Positions 34,663 through 43,650 of a stretch of DNA of 64,000 nucleotides are shown one piece after another; position 1 is the stretch's first letter, and each line of letters opens with the position of its first letter. The stretch is from Chitinophaga sp. CF118 (GTDB taxonomy: Bacteria > Bacteroidota > Bacteroidia > Chitinophagales > Chitinophagaceae). Under the pieces are notes generated by a model. The model made no database searches, was not told where the DNA came from, and saw only the letters and a program-made list of their open reading frames with translations. The translations under genes were made by a program, and so were the position numbers. The stretch covers positions 372,001 through 436,000 of the forward strand of contig NZ_FOMK01000002.1 of the NCBI RefSeq assembly GCF_900112615.1, written 5' to 3'.

Positions 34663-35322
34663 ATGGCGAACAACATAAAGGTGGCCATTGCCGATGATCA
34701 TAAAATATTCCGCAGTGGCGTTATTAACACGCTTACTCCTTATGAAAACATCAGTGTTATCTTCGAGGCGGATGATGGTGAGCACCTGTTGCAGCTGATG
34801 ACAACGCAACAGCCGGATGTAATCCTGATGGACCTCAAAATGCCCAATATGGACGGCATAGAGGCTACCAAGAGAGTAAGAGAAAAATATGCACAGGTTA
34901 AAGTAATCGTTCTCACTATGTATGAAGATGATAACTTCATTGTGCACCTTATAGAAAGTGGCGCAAACGCTTACCTGCTCAAAAATGCAGAGCCCGAAGA
35001 AATCTATGATGCAATCTGTACTTCACATGAAAAAGGCTTCTATTTCAACGAAAATGTAAACCTGGCACTCCTTAAAAAGGTAATGGTTAAGAATAAACAA
35101 CACTTTAAACCTACCTTTAAGAACGAAATCCAGTTTACAGAAAGGGAAACAGAGGTATTGAAGTTGATCTGCAACGAATACACAACCCAGCAGATCTCTG
35201 AAAAAATATTCCTCAGTCCACGTACCATTGAGGGCCTGCGTCAGAAATTGATTGAAAAAACAGGAGCCAAGAACATAGTGGGCCTTGTTATCTACGCTTT
35301 CAGGAATGGCTTCATGGAATAA
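34663..35322 (+). CDS. Response regulator, NarL/FixJ family
   Basis: A 219-residue two-domain regulator. The receiver has acidic pair DDH near the N-terminus, the phosphorylation Asp in VILMDLKMPNMDG, and Thr/Lys in VLTMYED and YLLKNAEP. The C-terminal LuxR-type HTH reads FTERETEVLKLICNEYTTQQ then LSPRTIEGLRQKL. It pairs with the upstream HisKA_3 kinase. Possible targets include the inverted repeats upstream of the module and the DUF2911 gene that follows. Family certain, regulon unknown. Confidence 0.94.
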   Translation: MANNIKVAIADDHKIFRSGVINTLTPYENISVIFEADDGEHLLQLMTTQQPDVILMDLKMPNMDGIEATKRVREKYAQVKVIVLTMYEDDNFIVHLIESGANAYLLKNAEPEEIYDAICTSHEKGFYFNENVNLALLKKVMVKNKQHFKPTFKNEIQFTERETEVLKLICNEYTTQQISEKIFLSPRTIEGLRQKLIEKTGAKNIVGLVIYAFRNGFME

Positions 35323-35327
35323 TTTTG
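35320..35327 (+). promoter_or_regulatory. -7 box of the DUF2911 gene
   Basis: TAATTTTG overlaps the regulator's stop codon; TTTC 18 bp upstream stands at -33. The DUF2911 ATG is 22 bp downstream. Confidence 0.5.
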
Positions 35328-35349
35328 TAATTAAACCACCAATATAATT

Positions 35350-36192
35350 ATGAAACCACTATTCAGTTACTTAACAATTGGATGCACAGCACTATTGTGT
35401 ACACAGTTATCTTTTGCCCAAGGCGTAAAAATGCCGGCTCCAAGTCCTGGCCAAACTATCAAACAGGATTTTGCATTATCTTCTGTTGAAGTAAACTATT
35501 CCCGTCCTGCCAAGAAAGGCAGAACCATCATGGGAGATCTGGTGCCTTACGGTAAAGTATGGAGAACAGGTGCCAACGGTGCTACTACTATCACTTTCGG
35601 AGAAGATATCTCCTTTGGCGGCAAACCCGTGAAAGCAGGTAAATACGGATTGCTCACCATTCCAGGAGCCAGCGAATGGACAATCATTCTGACTACAAGT
35701 CTGGATGTGACCAGTCCTGCTGCTTACAAACCGGAAAATGATGTGGTACAGGTGAAAGTTAAGTCTGAAAAACTACCATTTGCTGTAGAAAACTTCATGA
35801 TCTCTTTCGAAAATATCACCTCTTCTTCTATGGTTATGGATTTGATCTGGGATGAAACAATCGTACCGGTAACAATCACTGCAGATATCGATCCTAAAGT
35901 AGTCGCGCAACTGAATGAAGCTATGAAAGGCGAGAAAAAGCCTTACTTCCAGGCCGCTTCTTACTACCTTGAAACAAACCGTGACCTGAAACAGGCACTC
36001 AGCTGGATAGATGCTGCAATCAAAGAAAATCCTAAAGCTTTTTATATGTTTTATACAAAAGCAAGGATCCAGGCTAAAACCGGCGATAAAGCAGGTGCTA
36101 AAGCAACTGCCACAGAAGGTATAGAACTGGCGAAAGCTGCTAAGAATGACGATTATGTAGCGCTGAATACAAAATTCCTCGCTACTTTATAA
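35350..36192 (+). CDS. DUF2911 exported protein
   Basis: A 280-residue exported protein with a signal peptide ending at QLSFAQ. DUF2911 covers the first 170 mature residues (KQDFALSSVEVNYSRPAKKGR; VPYGKVWRTGANGATTITF; GKYGLLTIPG). A C-terminal TPR-like helical part (YLETNRDLKQALSWIDAAI, then YTKARIQAKTGDKAGAKA) follows. DUF2911 proteins are abundant in Bacteroidota with unknown function. It lies right after the response regulator but has its own -7 box. It is convergent with the symporter gene. Confidence 0.9.
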   Translation: MKPLFSYLTIGCTALLCTQLSFAQGVKMPAPSPGQTIKQDFALSSVEVNYSRPAKKGRTIMGDLVPYGKVWRTGANGATTITFGEDISFGGKPVKAGKYGLLTIPGASEWTIILTTSLDVTSPAAYKPENDVVQVKVKSEKLPFAVENFMISFENITSSSMVMDLIWDETIVPVTITADIDPKVVAQLNEAMKGEKKPYFQAASYYLETNRDLKQALSWIDAAIKENPKAFYMFYTKARIQAKTGDKAGAKATATEGIELAKAAKNDDYVALNTKFLATL

Positions 36193-36199
36193 TAATAGT

Positions 36200-36236
36200 C
36201 AGTTACGGATCACACAACCTGTTTGATCCGTAACTG
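36200..36236. terminator. Bidirectional terminator overlapping the symporter's end
   Basis: A perfect 13-bp stem (CAGTTACGGATCA / TGATCCGTAACTG) with an 11-base loop; one arm includes the symporter stop codon. Confidence 0.75.
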
Positions 36237-37913
36237 ATTTCCTCCGAGTTGAATTATATACGCTATCCCAATCACAAGGAAACATCCAATCGCATTTAGC
36301 CACAGGAAAGAAACGATCTCCGACATATAGATAATAATCACCAATATCTCTGATATAATAGCCGCCCAGAATGTAGCTGTTCCCATTACTTTCTTACAAT
36401 AAAACGCTACCAGGAAAATCCCCAGAATCACCCCGTAAAATAAAGAACCCAGTACATTCACCGCTTCTATCAAACTACCCAACCTGCTGGCAAACTGGGC
36501 TACCAGTATACAAAACAGCCCCCACCCTACAGTACACCACCGGGATGCACGCAGAAAATGTTTATCCGTCCCTTCCTTACACACCATGCGCTGATAAATA
36601 TCAATCACAGTAGTGGAAGCCAGTGAGTTCAGTGCTGCTGCAATACTTCCCCACGCCGCCAGGAAAATGATGGCTATCAACAGTCCTACCAACCCTTTAG
36701 GCAGGTTGTTCACCACAAAATGAAGGAAAATATAATTAGTATCATTTGTATCCGCAGCAGGATCTGCCTTTTTTATCAGATCTATAGCCTTTTCACGCGT
36801 CACGAAAGACTGCGCTTCTGTTTGTTGCAAAGCGGCTTTTGTTCGCCCCACAGCTGCATCATCCTTGCTCTTAATAGCTGCAGACATTTCCTTTACCTGC
36901 TGCTGTTTGATAACCCCCAGTTGGTTGTATTCTTTTTCAAGCACTTTAAAGGCAGCCCCTTCTTCAGTATTATATACCTTCTTAATCTGCGCCTCATTAA
37001 AGAAGATGGGCGCTCTGAAATAGAGATAAAATACAAATACCAGCGCACCAATCAACAAAATCAGAAACTGCATCGGTACCTTTACAAGGCCATTCATCAG
37101 CAGTCCCAGTCTGCTTTCCCTCACAGAACGGGCTGTCAGGTAACGACCCACCTGCGATTGGTCCGTACCAAAATAAGATAATGCCAGGAAAAAGCCCCCT
37201 ATCAACCCACTCCAGATATTGTATTTATCTTTCCAGTCGAAACGGGTTTCAATCACATTCAGCTTATTCATCTTACCGGAAACCTGTAATGCATCATTAA
37301 AACCAATTCCTGCCGGCAACAGGTGTACTACCATCCATCCTGCCAGGAACATTGCCGCAAAAATGATGGCCAGCTGCAATGTCTGCGTATAACTTACTGC
37401 TCTTGTACCTCCAGAAACAGTATAGATAATAAGCAGCCCGCCCATGATAATATTGGTATAATAAATATTCCATCCCAGCAACGAGGATAATATAATCGAA
37501 GGAGCATAAATACTGATACCGGTAGATAAGCCTCGCTGCAACAGGAATAACCCTGAAGTAAACGTACGTGTTTTCAGATCAAAGCGTTGCTCCAGGTATT
37601 CATACGCCGTATATACCTTCAGTTTATGAAAGATAGGCACAAACGTTATACACAATACCACCATCGCCAGTGGCAATCCAAAATAGTATTGTACAAACCG
37701 CATTCCATCAGTGTAGGCCTGTCCGGGAGCAGACAAAAAAGTAACCGCACTGGCCTGTGTACCAATAATAGATAATAATACAATATACCAGGGCATTGAT
37801 TGATTATCAAGGAAATACCCTGCCATATTCTGCTGGCCCCGGCTTTTCCATATGCCATACAAAATAATACCAACCAGTGTAACCACTAGCACAATCCAGT
37901 CTGCTACGCTCAT
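36210..37913 (-). CDS. Sodium:solute symporter (SSS family)
   Basis: A 567-residue transporter with about 13 transmembrane helices. The N-terminal VTLVGIILYGIWKSRGQQNM and SIIGTQASAVTFLSAPGQAY motifs and GLLLIIYTVSGGTRA are typical of the SGLT/PutP superfamily. A soluble loop of about 90 residues (KVYNTEEGAAFKVLEKEYNQ) lies between helices eight and nine. Its start overlaps the stop of a 38-residue membrane peptide by four bases (ATGA), and the operon begins with a PIG-L hydrolase, so a sugar or sugar-acid substrate released by that enzyme is plausible. Confidence 0.92.
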   Translation of the reverse strand: MSVADWIVLVVTLVGIILYGIWKSRGQQNMAGYFLDNQSMPWYIVLLSIIGTQASAVTFLSAPGQAYTDGMRFVQYYFGLPLAMVVLCITFVPIFHKLKVYTAYEYLEQRFDLKTRTFTSGLFLLQRGLSTGISIYAPSIILSSLLGWNIYYTNIIMGGLLIIYTVSGGTRAVSYTQTLQLAIIFAAMFLAGWMVVHLLPAGIGFNDALQVSGKMNKLNVIETRFDWKDKYNIWSGLIGGFFLALSYFGTDQSQVGRYLTARSVRESRLGLLMNGLVKVPMQFLILLIGALVFVFYLYFRAPIFFNEAQIKKVYNTEEGAAFKVLEKEYNQLGVIKQQQVKEMSAAIKSKDDAAVGRTKAALQQTEAQSFVTREKAIDLIKKADPAADTNDTNYIFLHFVVNNLPKGLVGLLIAIIFLAAWGSIAAALNSLASTTVIDIYQRMVCKEGTDKHFLRASRWCTVGWGLFCILVAQFASRLGSLIEAVNVLGSLFYGVILGIFLVAFYCKKVMGTATFWAAIISEILVIIIYMSEIVSFLWLNAIGCFLVIGIAYIIQLGGNQLRIKQVV

Positions 37914-38026
37914 GAATATACTTTAGTAAATAAATAAAAACCTATCATCAGTAAGGCCAGCCAACCCGTGACAAATACATACCACATCCACCAATGTGGA
38001 AATAATGGAGGTTTATCTTCTATCAT
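37910..38026 (-). CDS. 38-residue single-pass membrane protein
   Basis: A short open frame just upstream of the symporter. It reads MIEDKPPLFPHWWMWY, then a hydrophobic helix (VFVTGWLALLMIGFYLF) and a short basic/aromatic end. The TGA stop overlaps the symporter ATG, a coupling that is unlikely by chance. Small membrane partners are known in some sodium:solute symporter systems, though this one belongs to no family I recognise. It probably assists or regulates the transporter. Confidence 0.65.
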   Translation of the reverse strand: MIEDKPPLFPHWWMWYVFVTGWLALLMIGFYLFTKVYS

Positions 38027-38066
38027 AACCAGAATTAATTACAGGTATCAGTTTTAATAGTTATCG

Positions 38067-38228
38067 CTACTTACGCTTCTTTAACATATTACCACTCAAC
38101 AAACCCAGTGCAAGGCCAATTAACAAACCTATATGCACCCTTTTGATTTCAAAGCCAATCACCAACCCTATCACAATACACATGATCCCTACGATGGTAA
38201 GCCTCGGCCTGTTCTCTTTTGCGCTCAT
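38067..38228 (-). CDS. 53-residue membrane protein
   Basis: A short frame beginning MSAKENRPRL and continuing with two hydrophobic segments (TIVGIMCIVIGLVIGF and HIGLLIGLALGLLSG) and a basic end NMLKKRK. It starts six bases after the PIG-L stop and ends about 40 bases before the 38-residue gene, so the four genes form one operon. Small two-helix membrane protein of unknown role. Confidence 0.6.
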   Translation of the reverse strand: MSAKENRPRLTIVGIMCIVIGLVIGFEIKRVHIGLLIGLALGLLSGNMLKKRK

Positions 38229-38234
38229 TACAGC

Positions 38235-40712
38235 TTATTTCTTTGTTGATATCAGATTCACAAATAACCGGTATGCACCAGGTACTCCTGCAGGCAACTG
38301 TCTGAAAAAGGAAAGTGAAGTATATACATATCTGCCCTTACCGTAATCAGCCACAATAGTTGAGCCTTGTAGAGACTCTTCTCCTTTATCATGTATAGCT
38401 AATATTTTCCTGTAAGCCGGATCTGCCGTCTGGGTAAAATAAAGCCCACGTTCCTGTACCCATCCATCAAAATCCTGCGGGGTGATATTGTTCGGATAAT
38501 GCAGAACTTCATCTTCCGGATGTAACAATGTTACTTCCGCTGTTTCATCTGTAACACGGTCACGGGTTAGTGTAAACGGATATGGCCCTATATCGGTGAC
38601 CATCAGAGGGCCGTTCACGTTATATTGTACCAACAGCGTACCGCCGTTTTTCACATATTCCATCAAACGGGGCTGCCAGTATTTTATTCGTGGATTGATA
38701 TTGTATACACGAACGCCTGTTATGATAGCATCATACTGCTGAAGATTGCCACTCATGATATCCTGCTCCCCCAGTTCTGTTACTTCATAACCTACCTGTT
38801 GCAGCGATGCAGCTACCAGATCGCCAGCACCGGCAATATATCCAAGCTTACGGCCATTATGTTTCAGATCTACCGTTACCAGCCTTGCAGCAGCATCCGG
38901 GAACAGGGTGATATTCGGAATATGATCGTAGTTTATGGTCTTAAGACTCTGCGTATAGTCCTTCCCATTACAATGCATTACCACCCTGAATGTATCTGTA
39001 CGATTAGTGCCGGATACCTTTAATGGTGTGATATGAAAAATAACAGTGGCCTCATCTCCTTTCGTAGTAAGCGCAAATGGCTGGGATGCTTCTGTGCTGG
39101 TAAAACCAGTTGGCAGCTGCAGGCTTACGGTACCGGTGGTGTTATCTCCCATAGCATGGAGTTTCACCTGTACCGGCTGTGCAGCCGTTTCTGTAAAAAT
39201 ATATACGCTGCTGTTCAGGTTTGCCACTACCGGTGGCGCAATCACCAGCGGCTGATACAACTCTCCTTTTACAGCATCGGTAAATTTATATTGCAGCGGA
39301 CGTGTTACAGTCATCGCTTCTCCGTCAATGAGTAATTTTACAACAGCCTGTAACACAGGTTTGTTTTCAGGATAACCTGTCAGCATCGGATCGTCTACTG
39401 TATAAATACCAATAGGATGTGGCTTACGCAACCAGTAAGGTTGTGATTCAGGTGTATTGGCCGGTACTGTTAAATTTTGCGGAATGGTACGCAGCTGATT
39501 ATACTTCAGTGGTTGATCTTCCAGGAGTGTATCCTTACCGGCAAAGCTGAGTTGTTGCACTTTCACAGATATGTTACTGTTACAGATCAGTTGCACGCTG
39601 CCTTGTAAAGGTTGTCCGGGCACCAACACCTGTGTGGTACTATATGCCTCCACCCACAGGGCTGCACAGGCTAATATCAGTTGTTCCGTTTCCTGTAATT
39701 TCTGTGTACGCCAGTAACCTTCCGGTAATGCCGTAATAGCTTTCCTGATGGCCAGCAAAGCAGGTACGGAAGCAGCGGGATTATCTATATTATAAGCAGC
39801 AACCGCTTTATCTATCATGCTGCCAATAGGCTCACCGCCTTTTACACGATCCCAGGTAGCATCAATACCATCCAGCAGACTGTATTTGGGTGTATCTCCT
39901 TTAATAGTGAGGAAGAATTCCGTTGAACTACCTCTGGCTGCAGATACACCAAACCCCTGGCTTTTATGCTGGGAACGGCTTTCTGCAGCTATTTCTCCAT
40001 ATCCTTTCCCTAATAAATAGTTATAGGCTCCTACATCAATTTTGAACTGATCATTACTGGTAGTATTGATATTGCCGAAACTATAGGTGTTCCATAATAA
40101 CCGGCGTGCTTTCCAAGGCTGTAATTGTTTCAGTTGTTCCGGATAACGTTTTGGATCAGCTGCTGCTTCAAAAGCTTCTGCTGCCAGCATAGCTGAAGCA
40201 GTATGATGTCCGTGTCCCGCACGACTATCAGCAGGGAAGCGGCATACAATCACATCGGGCTGGAATTTGCGGATCATCCATACCACATCTCCCAGGATCT
40301 TTTCCTTGTCCCAGATAGTGAATGTTTCTGTGGGGTTCTTGGAGAACCCGAAATCCAGTGCACGGGTAAAAAACTGCTCTGCACCATCAATACGGCGGGC
40401 CGATAGTAATTCCTGTGTACGGATCAGTCCAAGCAGCTCTCCCTGTTCATTACCCACCAGGTTTTGCCCGCCATCTCCGCGGGTTAATGAAAGGTAACCG
40501 GTACGATATAGTTTTTCCTTTGCCAGGTAGCCCAGCAAACGGGTATTTTCATCATCCGGATGAGCGGCAATATATAATACGCTTCCAAGTGTATCCAGTT
40601 TTTTAAACCGCAGCTTAATATCCGCAGCATTCATCACCGGTGAGGGCTGTGCCCACACAGCAATAGCTTGCAGTAAACAAGCTGTCAGCACTATATAGAT
40701 CCTTCTAACCAT
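38235..40712 (-). CDS. Large exported PIG-L/LmbE family deacetylase
   Basis: About 825 residues from the ATG that opens a signal peptide (MVRRIYIVLTACLLQAIAVWAQ); a TTG nine codons upstream overlaps a promoter box. The catalytic LmbE domain (about 45-260) has the zinc motif AHPDDE and the HGHHTAS-like GHGHHTAS. The remaining 550 residues are beta-rich domains typical of the large Bacteroidota forms, ending in a GATase-like fold region. PIG-L enzymes deacetylate N-acetylglucosaminyl compounds. It heads an operon with two small membrane proteins and a symporter. Confidence 0.9.
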   Translation of the reverse strand: MVRRIYIVLTACLLQAIAVWAQPSPVMNAADIKLRFKKLDTLGSVLYIAAHPDDENTRLLGYLAKEKLYRTGYLSLTRGDGGQNLVGNEQGELLGLIRTQELLSARRIDGAEQFFTRALDFGFSKNPTETFTIWDKEKILGDVVWMIRKFQPDVIVCRFPADSRAGHGHHTASAMLAAEAFEAAADPKRYPEQLKQLQPWKARRLLWNTYSFGNINTTSNDQFKIDVGAYNYLLGKGYGEIAAESRSQHKSQGFGVSAARGSSTEFFLTIKGDTPKYSLLDGIDATWDRVKGGEPIGSMIDKAVAAYNIDNPAASVPALLAIRKAITALPEGYWRTQKLQETEQLILACAALWVEAYSTTQVLVPGQPLQGSVQLICNSNISVKVQQLSFAGKDTLLEDQPLKYNQLRTIPQNLTVPANTPESQPYWLRKPHPIGIYTVDDPMLTGYPENKPVLQAVVKLLIDGEAMTVTRPLQYKFTDAVKGELYQPLVIAPPVVANLNSSVYIFTETAAQPVQVKLHAMGDNTTGTVSLQLPTGFTSTEASQPFALTTKGDEATVIFHITPLKVSGTNRTDTFRVVMHCNGKDYTQSLKTINYDHIPNITLFPDAAARLVTVDLKHNGRKLGYIAGAGDLVAASLQQVGYEVTELGEQDIMSGNLQQYDAIITGVRVYNINPRIKYWQPRLMEYVKNGGTLLVQYNVNGPLMVTDIGPYPFTLTRDRVTDETAEVTLLHPEDEVLHYPNNITPQDFDGWVQERGLYFTQTADPAYRKILAIHDKGEESLQGSTIVADYGKGRYVYTSLSFFRQLPAGVPGAYRLFVNLISTKK

Positions 40713-40736
40713 TGCTATTGATTGTTTAACAGTGGT

Positions 40737-40744
40737 CAAAAATA
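40737..40744 (-). promoter_or_regulatory. -7 box of the PIG-L operon
   Basis: TATTTTTG on the minus strand, 24 bp before the chosen ATG, supports that start over an upstream TTG that would overlap it. Confidence 0.5.
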
Positions 40745-40805
40745 GTGATTATATATAGCTGCGGAAGAAATTGTGATAAAAGGATCAGGACACTGTCCCG
40801 CAAAT

Positions 40806-41135
40806 TCACTTTTTAAACATAAAGTAAACTGCTCCCATTATAAAAGCAAAGGATACAAGATAATTCCAGCGAAGAGGTTCTTTCAGATAAAAGATGGCGA
40901 AGAGGCTGAACACAGTGAGGGTCACTACCTCCTGGATAGTTTTCAGTTGGAAACCATTGAAGCCCGCCTGTTCTCCGAACCGGTTGGCAGGTACCATAAA
41001 GCAATATTCAAAAAAGGCAATTCCCCAACTGATCAGAATTACTTTCCACATGGCCACATTCTGGTATTTCAGATGACCATACCAGGCAAATGTCATGAAG
41101 GTGTTGGAGATAATTAAAAGAATAACGGTACGCAT
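40806..41135 (-). CDS. DMT family protein (DUF486)
   Basis: A 109-residue membrane protein from the internal ATG; nine extra upstream residues are hydrophilic and atypical. Four hydrophobic segments (VILLIISNTFMTFAWYGHL; ILISWGIAFFEYCFMVPANR; VTLTVFSLFAIFYL; LVSFAFIMGAVYFM) and the NRFGE motif identify DUF486, a small branch related to drug/metabolite transporters. Such half-size proteins may act as dimers. Monocistronic; substrate unknown. Confidence 0.88.
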   Translation of the reverse strand: MRTVILLIISNTFMTFAWYGHLKYQNVAMWKVILISWGIAFFEYCFMVPANRFGEQAGFNGFQLKTIQEVVTLTVFSLFAIFYLKEPLRWNYLVSFAFIMGAVYFMFKK

Positions 41136-41249
41136 GAATTTCTCTATTGTCCAAAAATACACTCCATTTTATAATTATTTGATAACAAGGGCTATCAAAT
41201 AATTATAAACGAATGATTTACATCTTACTAAAGTAGAGAAAAAAGTAAA

Positions 41250-41267
41250 CCGGCCCAAAAGAGCCGG
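41250..41267 (-). terminator. Terminator of the small carboxypeptidase-regulatory-like gene
   Basis: On the minus strand a 7-bp stem with one G-T pair (CCGGCTC-TTTT-GGGCCGG) is followed by TTTACTTTTTT. Confidence 0.65.
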
Positions 41268-41331
41268 CCGATTGTTACAGGTCTCAACTTTCCTATCATG
41301 CTTAGGAGTTGTAAGTTTAAACGTGAAGCTG

Positions 41332-41649
41332 TTATTTCTCCAGCTTTATCTCTCCAAAATCTGTCACTTTCCCATCTACTACTTTTACATCAGGAAGAGT
41401 CACGTTTTTATAAGGTGCTTTTGCATTAATAATCACGGTATAGGTACCTGCTTTTACAGGTTGTATCGAAAACGTTCCGTTAACGATGGCCGCTTTCAGG
41501 GTATCTACCCCCGTTATCGCCCATGCTTCCGTAGCACCGTCTTCAGGAATTACCTTGCCACTGATAGAACCTCCTTCAGCTATCCCGAAGGCTAATGTTC
41601 CTGTAATCAGTATGACAAGGGCCCAAAAGCCGAACTTTGTCATTTTCAT
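41332..41649 (-). CDS. Small exported carboxypeptidase-regulatory-like protein
   Basis: A 105-residue protein: N-terminal signal or anchor helix (FWALVILITGTLAFGIA) followed by one beta-sandwich domain (GGSISGKVIPEDGATEAWAI; GTFSIQPVKAGTYTVIINAK; VKVVDGKVTDFGEIKLEK), the pattern of CarboxypepD_reg-like folds. These domains often form the N-terminus of SusC-like receptors but here stand alone. A hairpin lies upstream. Probably periplasmic or surface-exposed; function unknown. Confidence 0.82.
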   Translation of the reverse strand: MKMTKFGFWALVILITGTLAFGIAEGGSISGKVIPEDGATEAWAITGVDTLKAAIVNGTFSIQPVKAGTYTVIINAKAPYKNVTLPDVKVVDGKVTDFGEIKLEK

Positions 41650-42040
41650 ACATTTGGTTTTTCTGGTTTACAAATAAAGACTGGTTATAAAAAGTTATAC
41701 TAGTTCTTTTTTTGCCCGGTATTTAAATTAGCAGGCGCCTGCCAGATACCGGTTTATTCACTGTCTACATATACTATACAACCAACAATGAGGTTACCAT
41801 TAGTCCGTTTAAAAAAAGTTTAGCTTTTTTTTTAACAAAAAGGATGACGCATGTAAACCCTTTACTGTAGCGGGTTAAAATAAAAACCGGCTCCCAATTG
41901 TCCGATACTCTGGTTGCTAATCAGCCAATTGGAGGATTAATTGAGAGAATAGAGTAATTTTGCTTCGTACCTTTTTTGATAGCCGGCTTTAGTCTGTTGC
42001 CATTACATGTACAAAAAAGATTAGAAAAGAAAGTTACAGG
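41650..42040. other. Divergent regulatory gap with two hairpins
   Basis: Contains CCGGTAT/ATACCGG (41716-41722 and 41746-41752) enclosing the palindrome GCAGGCGCCTGC, and a second foldback near 41890-41935 (CAATTG/CAATTGG arms around TGGTTG/CAGCCA) just before the sigma promoter. No coding frame is seen. Confidence 0.4.
41929..41962 (+). promoter_or_regulatory. Promoter of the FecI-like sigma gene
   Basis: TTG at 41929-41931, a 23-bp spacer and TAATTTTG at 41955-41962 fit the Bacteroidota promoter pattern; the sigma ATG is about 78 bp downstream. Confidence 0.5.
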
Positions 42041-42580
42041 ATGTTGCCGCTCAACAATACAGATATAGTTACCGGAGTCCGGAACAGGGATAAACGCGTG
42101 TTTGAAATAATATTCAATCAGTTTTCGCCATCCATGTTCAGCATTGCTTTGCGATACCTACGCGATCATGACGAAGCGCAGGATATTGTGCAGGATGTAT
42201 TTATGAACCTATGGCGTACCGCCGAAAACCTTGATGACCGTGCACCTGTCCAACACTACCTGGCCAGGGCTACTGTCAATACCTGCCTCAACCGCATCAA
42301 AAAAGCCCAGCGACAACAACAATATTCCAGGGAGCAACAACTTACGGCCGAGCCTACCGTAGAACATTTGTTGCTGGAACATAAAGAGTTAGAAGCCCAA
42401 TACCTCTCTATCCTGGAAAAACTACCCGAACAGTGCCGCCGCGTTTTTGAAATGAGCCGTTTTAAAGGACTCTCACCGGCAGAAATAGCCCAGCAACTCA
42501 ATATATCCATCAATACAGTATATACTCACCTTACCACAGCATTGAAAAAGATCAGGATGGGACTTCTCAACCAACAGTGA
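42041..42580 (+). CDS. FecI-like RNA polymerase sigma factor
   Basis: A 179-residue Bacteroidota-type ECF sigma factor. Region 2: FEIIFNQFSPSMFSIALRYL and DHDEAQDIVQDVFMNLW; region 4: LPEQCRRVFEMSRFKGLSPA then ISINTVYTHLTTALKK. It begins a three-gene locus with a FecR-type anti-sigma and a SusC-type receptor, the standard cell-surface signalling cascade: ligand at the outer membrane releases the sigma factor through FecR. Likely target is its own locus. Confidence 0.94.
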   Translation: MLPLNNTDIVTGVRNRDKRVFEIIFNQFSPSMFSIALRYLRDHDEAQDIVQDVFMNLWRTAENLDDRAPVQHYLARATVNTCLNRIKKAQRQQQYSREQQLTAEPTVEHLLLEHKELEAQYLSILEKLPEQCRRVFEMSRFKGLSPAEIAQQLNISINTVYTHLTTALKKIRMGLLNQQ

Positions 42581-42657
42581 TGCACAGACTACCCGGTGGA
42601 ATTTTTATTTTCAAAGACTAATGGTAAGGATATTTTTGATTGTATTAATAATAAGAG

Positions 42658-43638
42658 ATGAAACAACAGCAACCTGATATCGATGTCGTTATCCGCTACC
42701 TGGAAGAACCAGGACGAGAGGAGCACAAACGTTCACTGGATGAATGGTTGCAACAGGATGCTGCCAATTTGGATATATTCCTGGAAACGAAAGCGTTATG
42801 GCAGGGAGAAATCTTACCGGCACCCACATCTTATAATATACCACAACAATGGCAGGTACTGGAATCCAAACTGGTTCCGGCTACAACCACTCCCGTTATT
42901 CCACTTAAACCGGAAAAACGTGTAAAACCATTGGCTCACCGGTACTGGTGGGCAGCAGCAATCGCTGTACTGATAGCAGGTGCCTGGTCATTATTCTACC
43001 AGCCACTTTATATAGCACAGCAAACCGCTCAGAATACAGACAGCCTGTTATTACCGGATGGTACCAAACTTTACCTGAACGCCCACACCAGTGTTAAATA
43101 CCCCCGCCATTTCAAAGGCAACAGCCGTGAAGTATTTGTACAACAGGGAGAAGTATTTGTGGACGTAAAACATATGCCGGAAAAACCTTTTTCCGTACAT
43201 CTTAAAAATGTAGATATCCAGGTATTGGGTACCTCCTTTGATGTAAAACAAACCGCTAAAGGCGTGAACGTATTCGTGCAGAGCGGTAAAGTAAAAGCCA
43301 TCTATAAGAACAGTAAAAAATCAGTTATACTCACTCCCGGACAGGAAGCAGAAATGCTGCTGGCCGAAGCAACTATCAGCACTCGCCATCATAAAAATAA
43401 TAATCCCATTGCCTGGAAAACAGGATATCTCTCCTTCGACGATGCTCCTCTTTCTGAAGTAGCCAAAGTGCTGGAAGATTATTATAAGGTACATATTGTG
43501 CTGAAAAATGAAGCCCTGGCAGATAAAAAACTGCTTGCTACCTTCCATAAAGAATCTCTTTCTGAGGTAATGGACATCCTGTCCAAAACCCTGCAGGTTC
43601 ATACCGTGCAAAAAGATAGCCTGATAGAAATTTATTAG
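42658..43638 (+). CDS. FecR family anti-sigma factor
   Basis: A 326-residue single-pass regulator. The cytoplasmic part (about 1-95) is followed by a membrane helix (WWAAAIAVLIAGAWSLFY), the FecR periplasmic domain (LLPDGTKLYLNAHTSVKYPR; REVFVQQGEVFVDV; VQSGKVKAIY) and a C-terminal DUF4974 domain (LSFDDAPLSEVAKVLEDYYK; SEVMDILSKTLQV), which resembles the STN domain it probably contacts. It precedes the SusC gene by 12 bp. Assignment secure. Confidence 0.94.
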   Translation: MKQQQPDIDVVIRYLEEPGREEHKRSLDEWLQQDAANLDIFLETKALWQGEILPAPTSYNIPQQWQVLESKLVPATTTPVIPLKPEKRVKPLAHRYWWAAAIAVLIAGAWSLFYQPLYIAQQTAQNTDSLLLPDGTKLYLNAHTSVKYPRHFKGNSREVFVQQGEVFVDVKHMPEKPFSVHLKNVDIQVLGTSFDVKQTAKGVNVFVQSGKVKAIYKNSKKSVILTPGQEAEMLLAEATISTRHHKNNNPIAWKTGYLSFDDAPLSEVAKVLEDYYKVHIVLKNEALADKKLLATFHKESLSEVMDILSKTLQVHTVQKDSLIEIY

Positions 43639-43650
43639 TCGTCCACAGAA

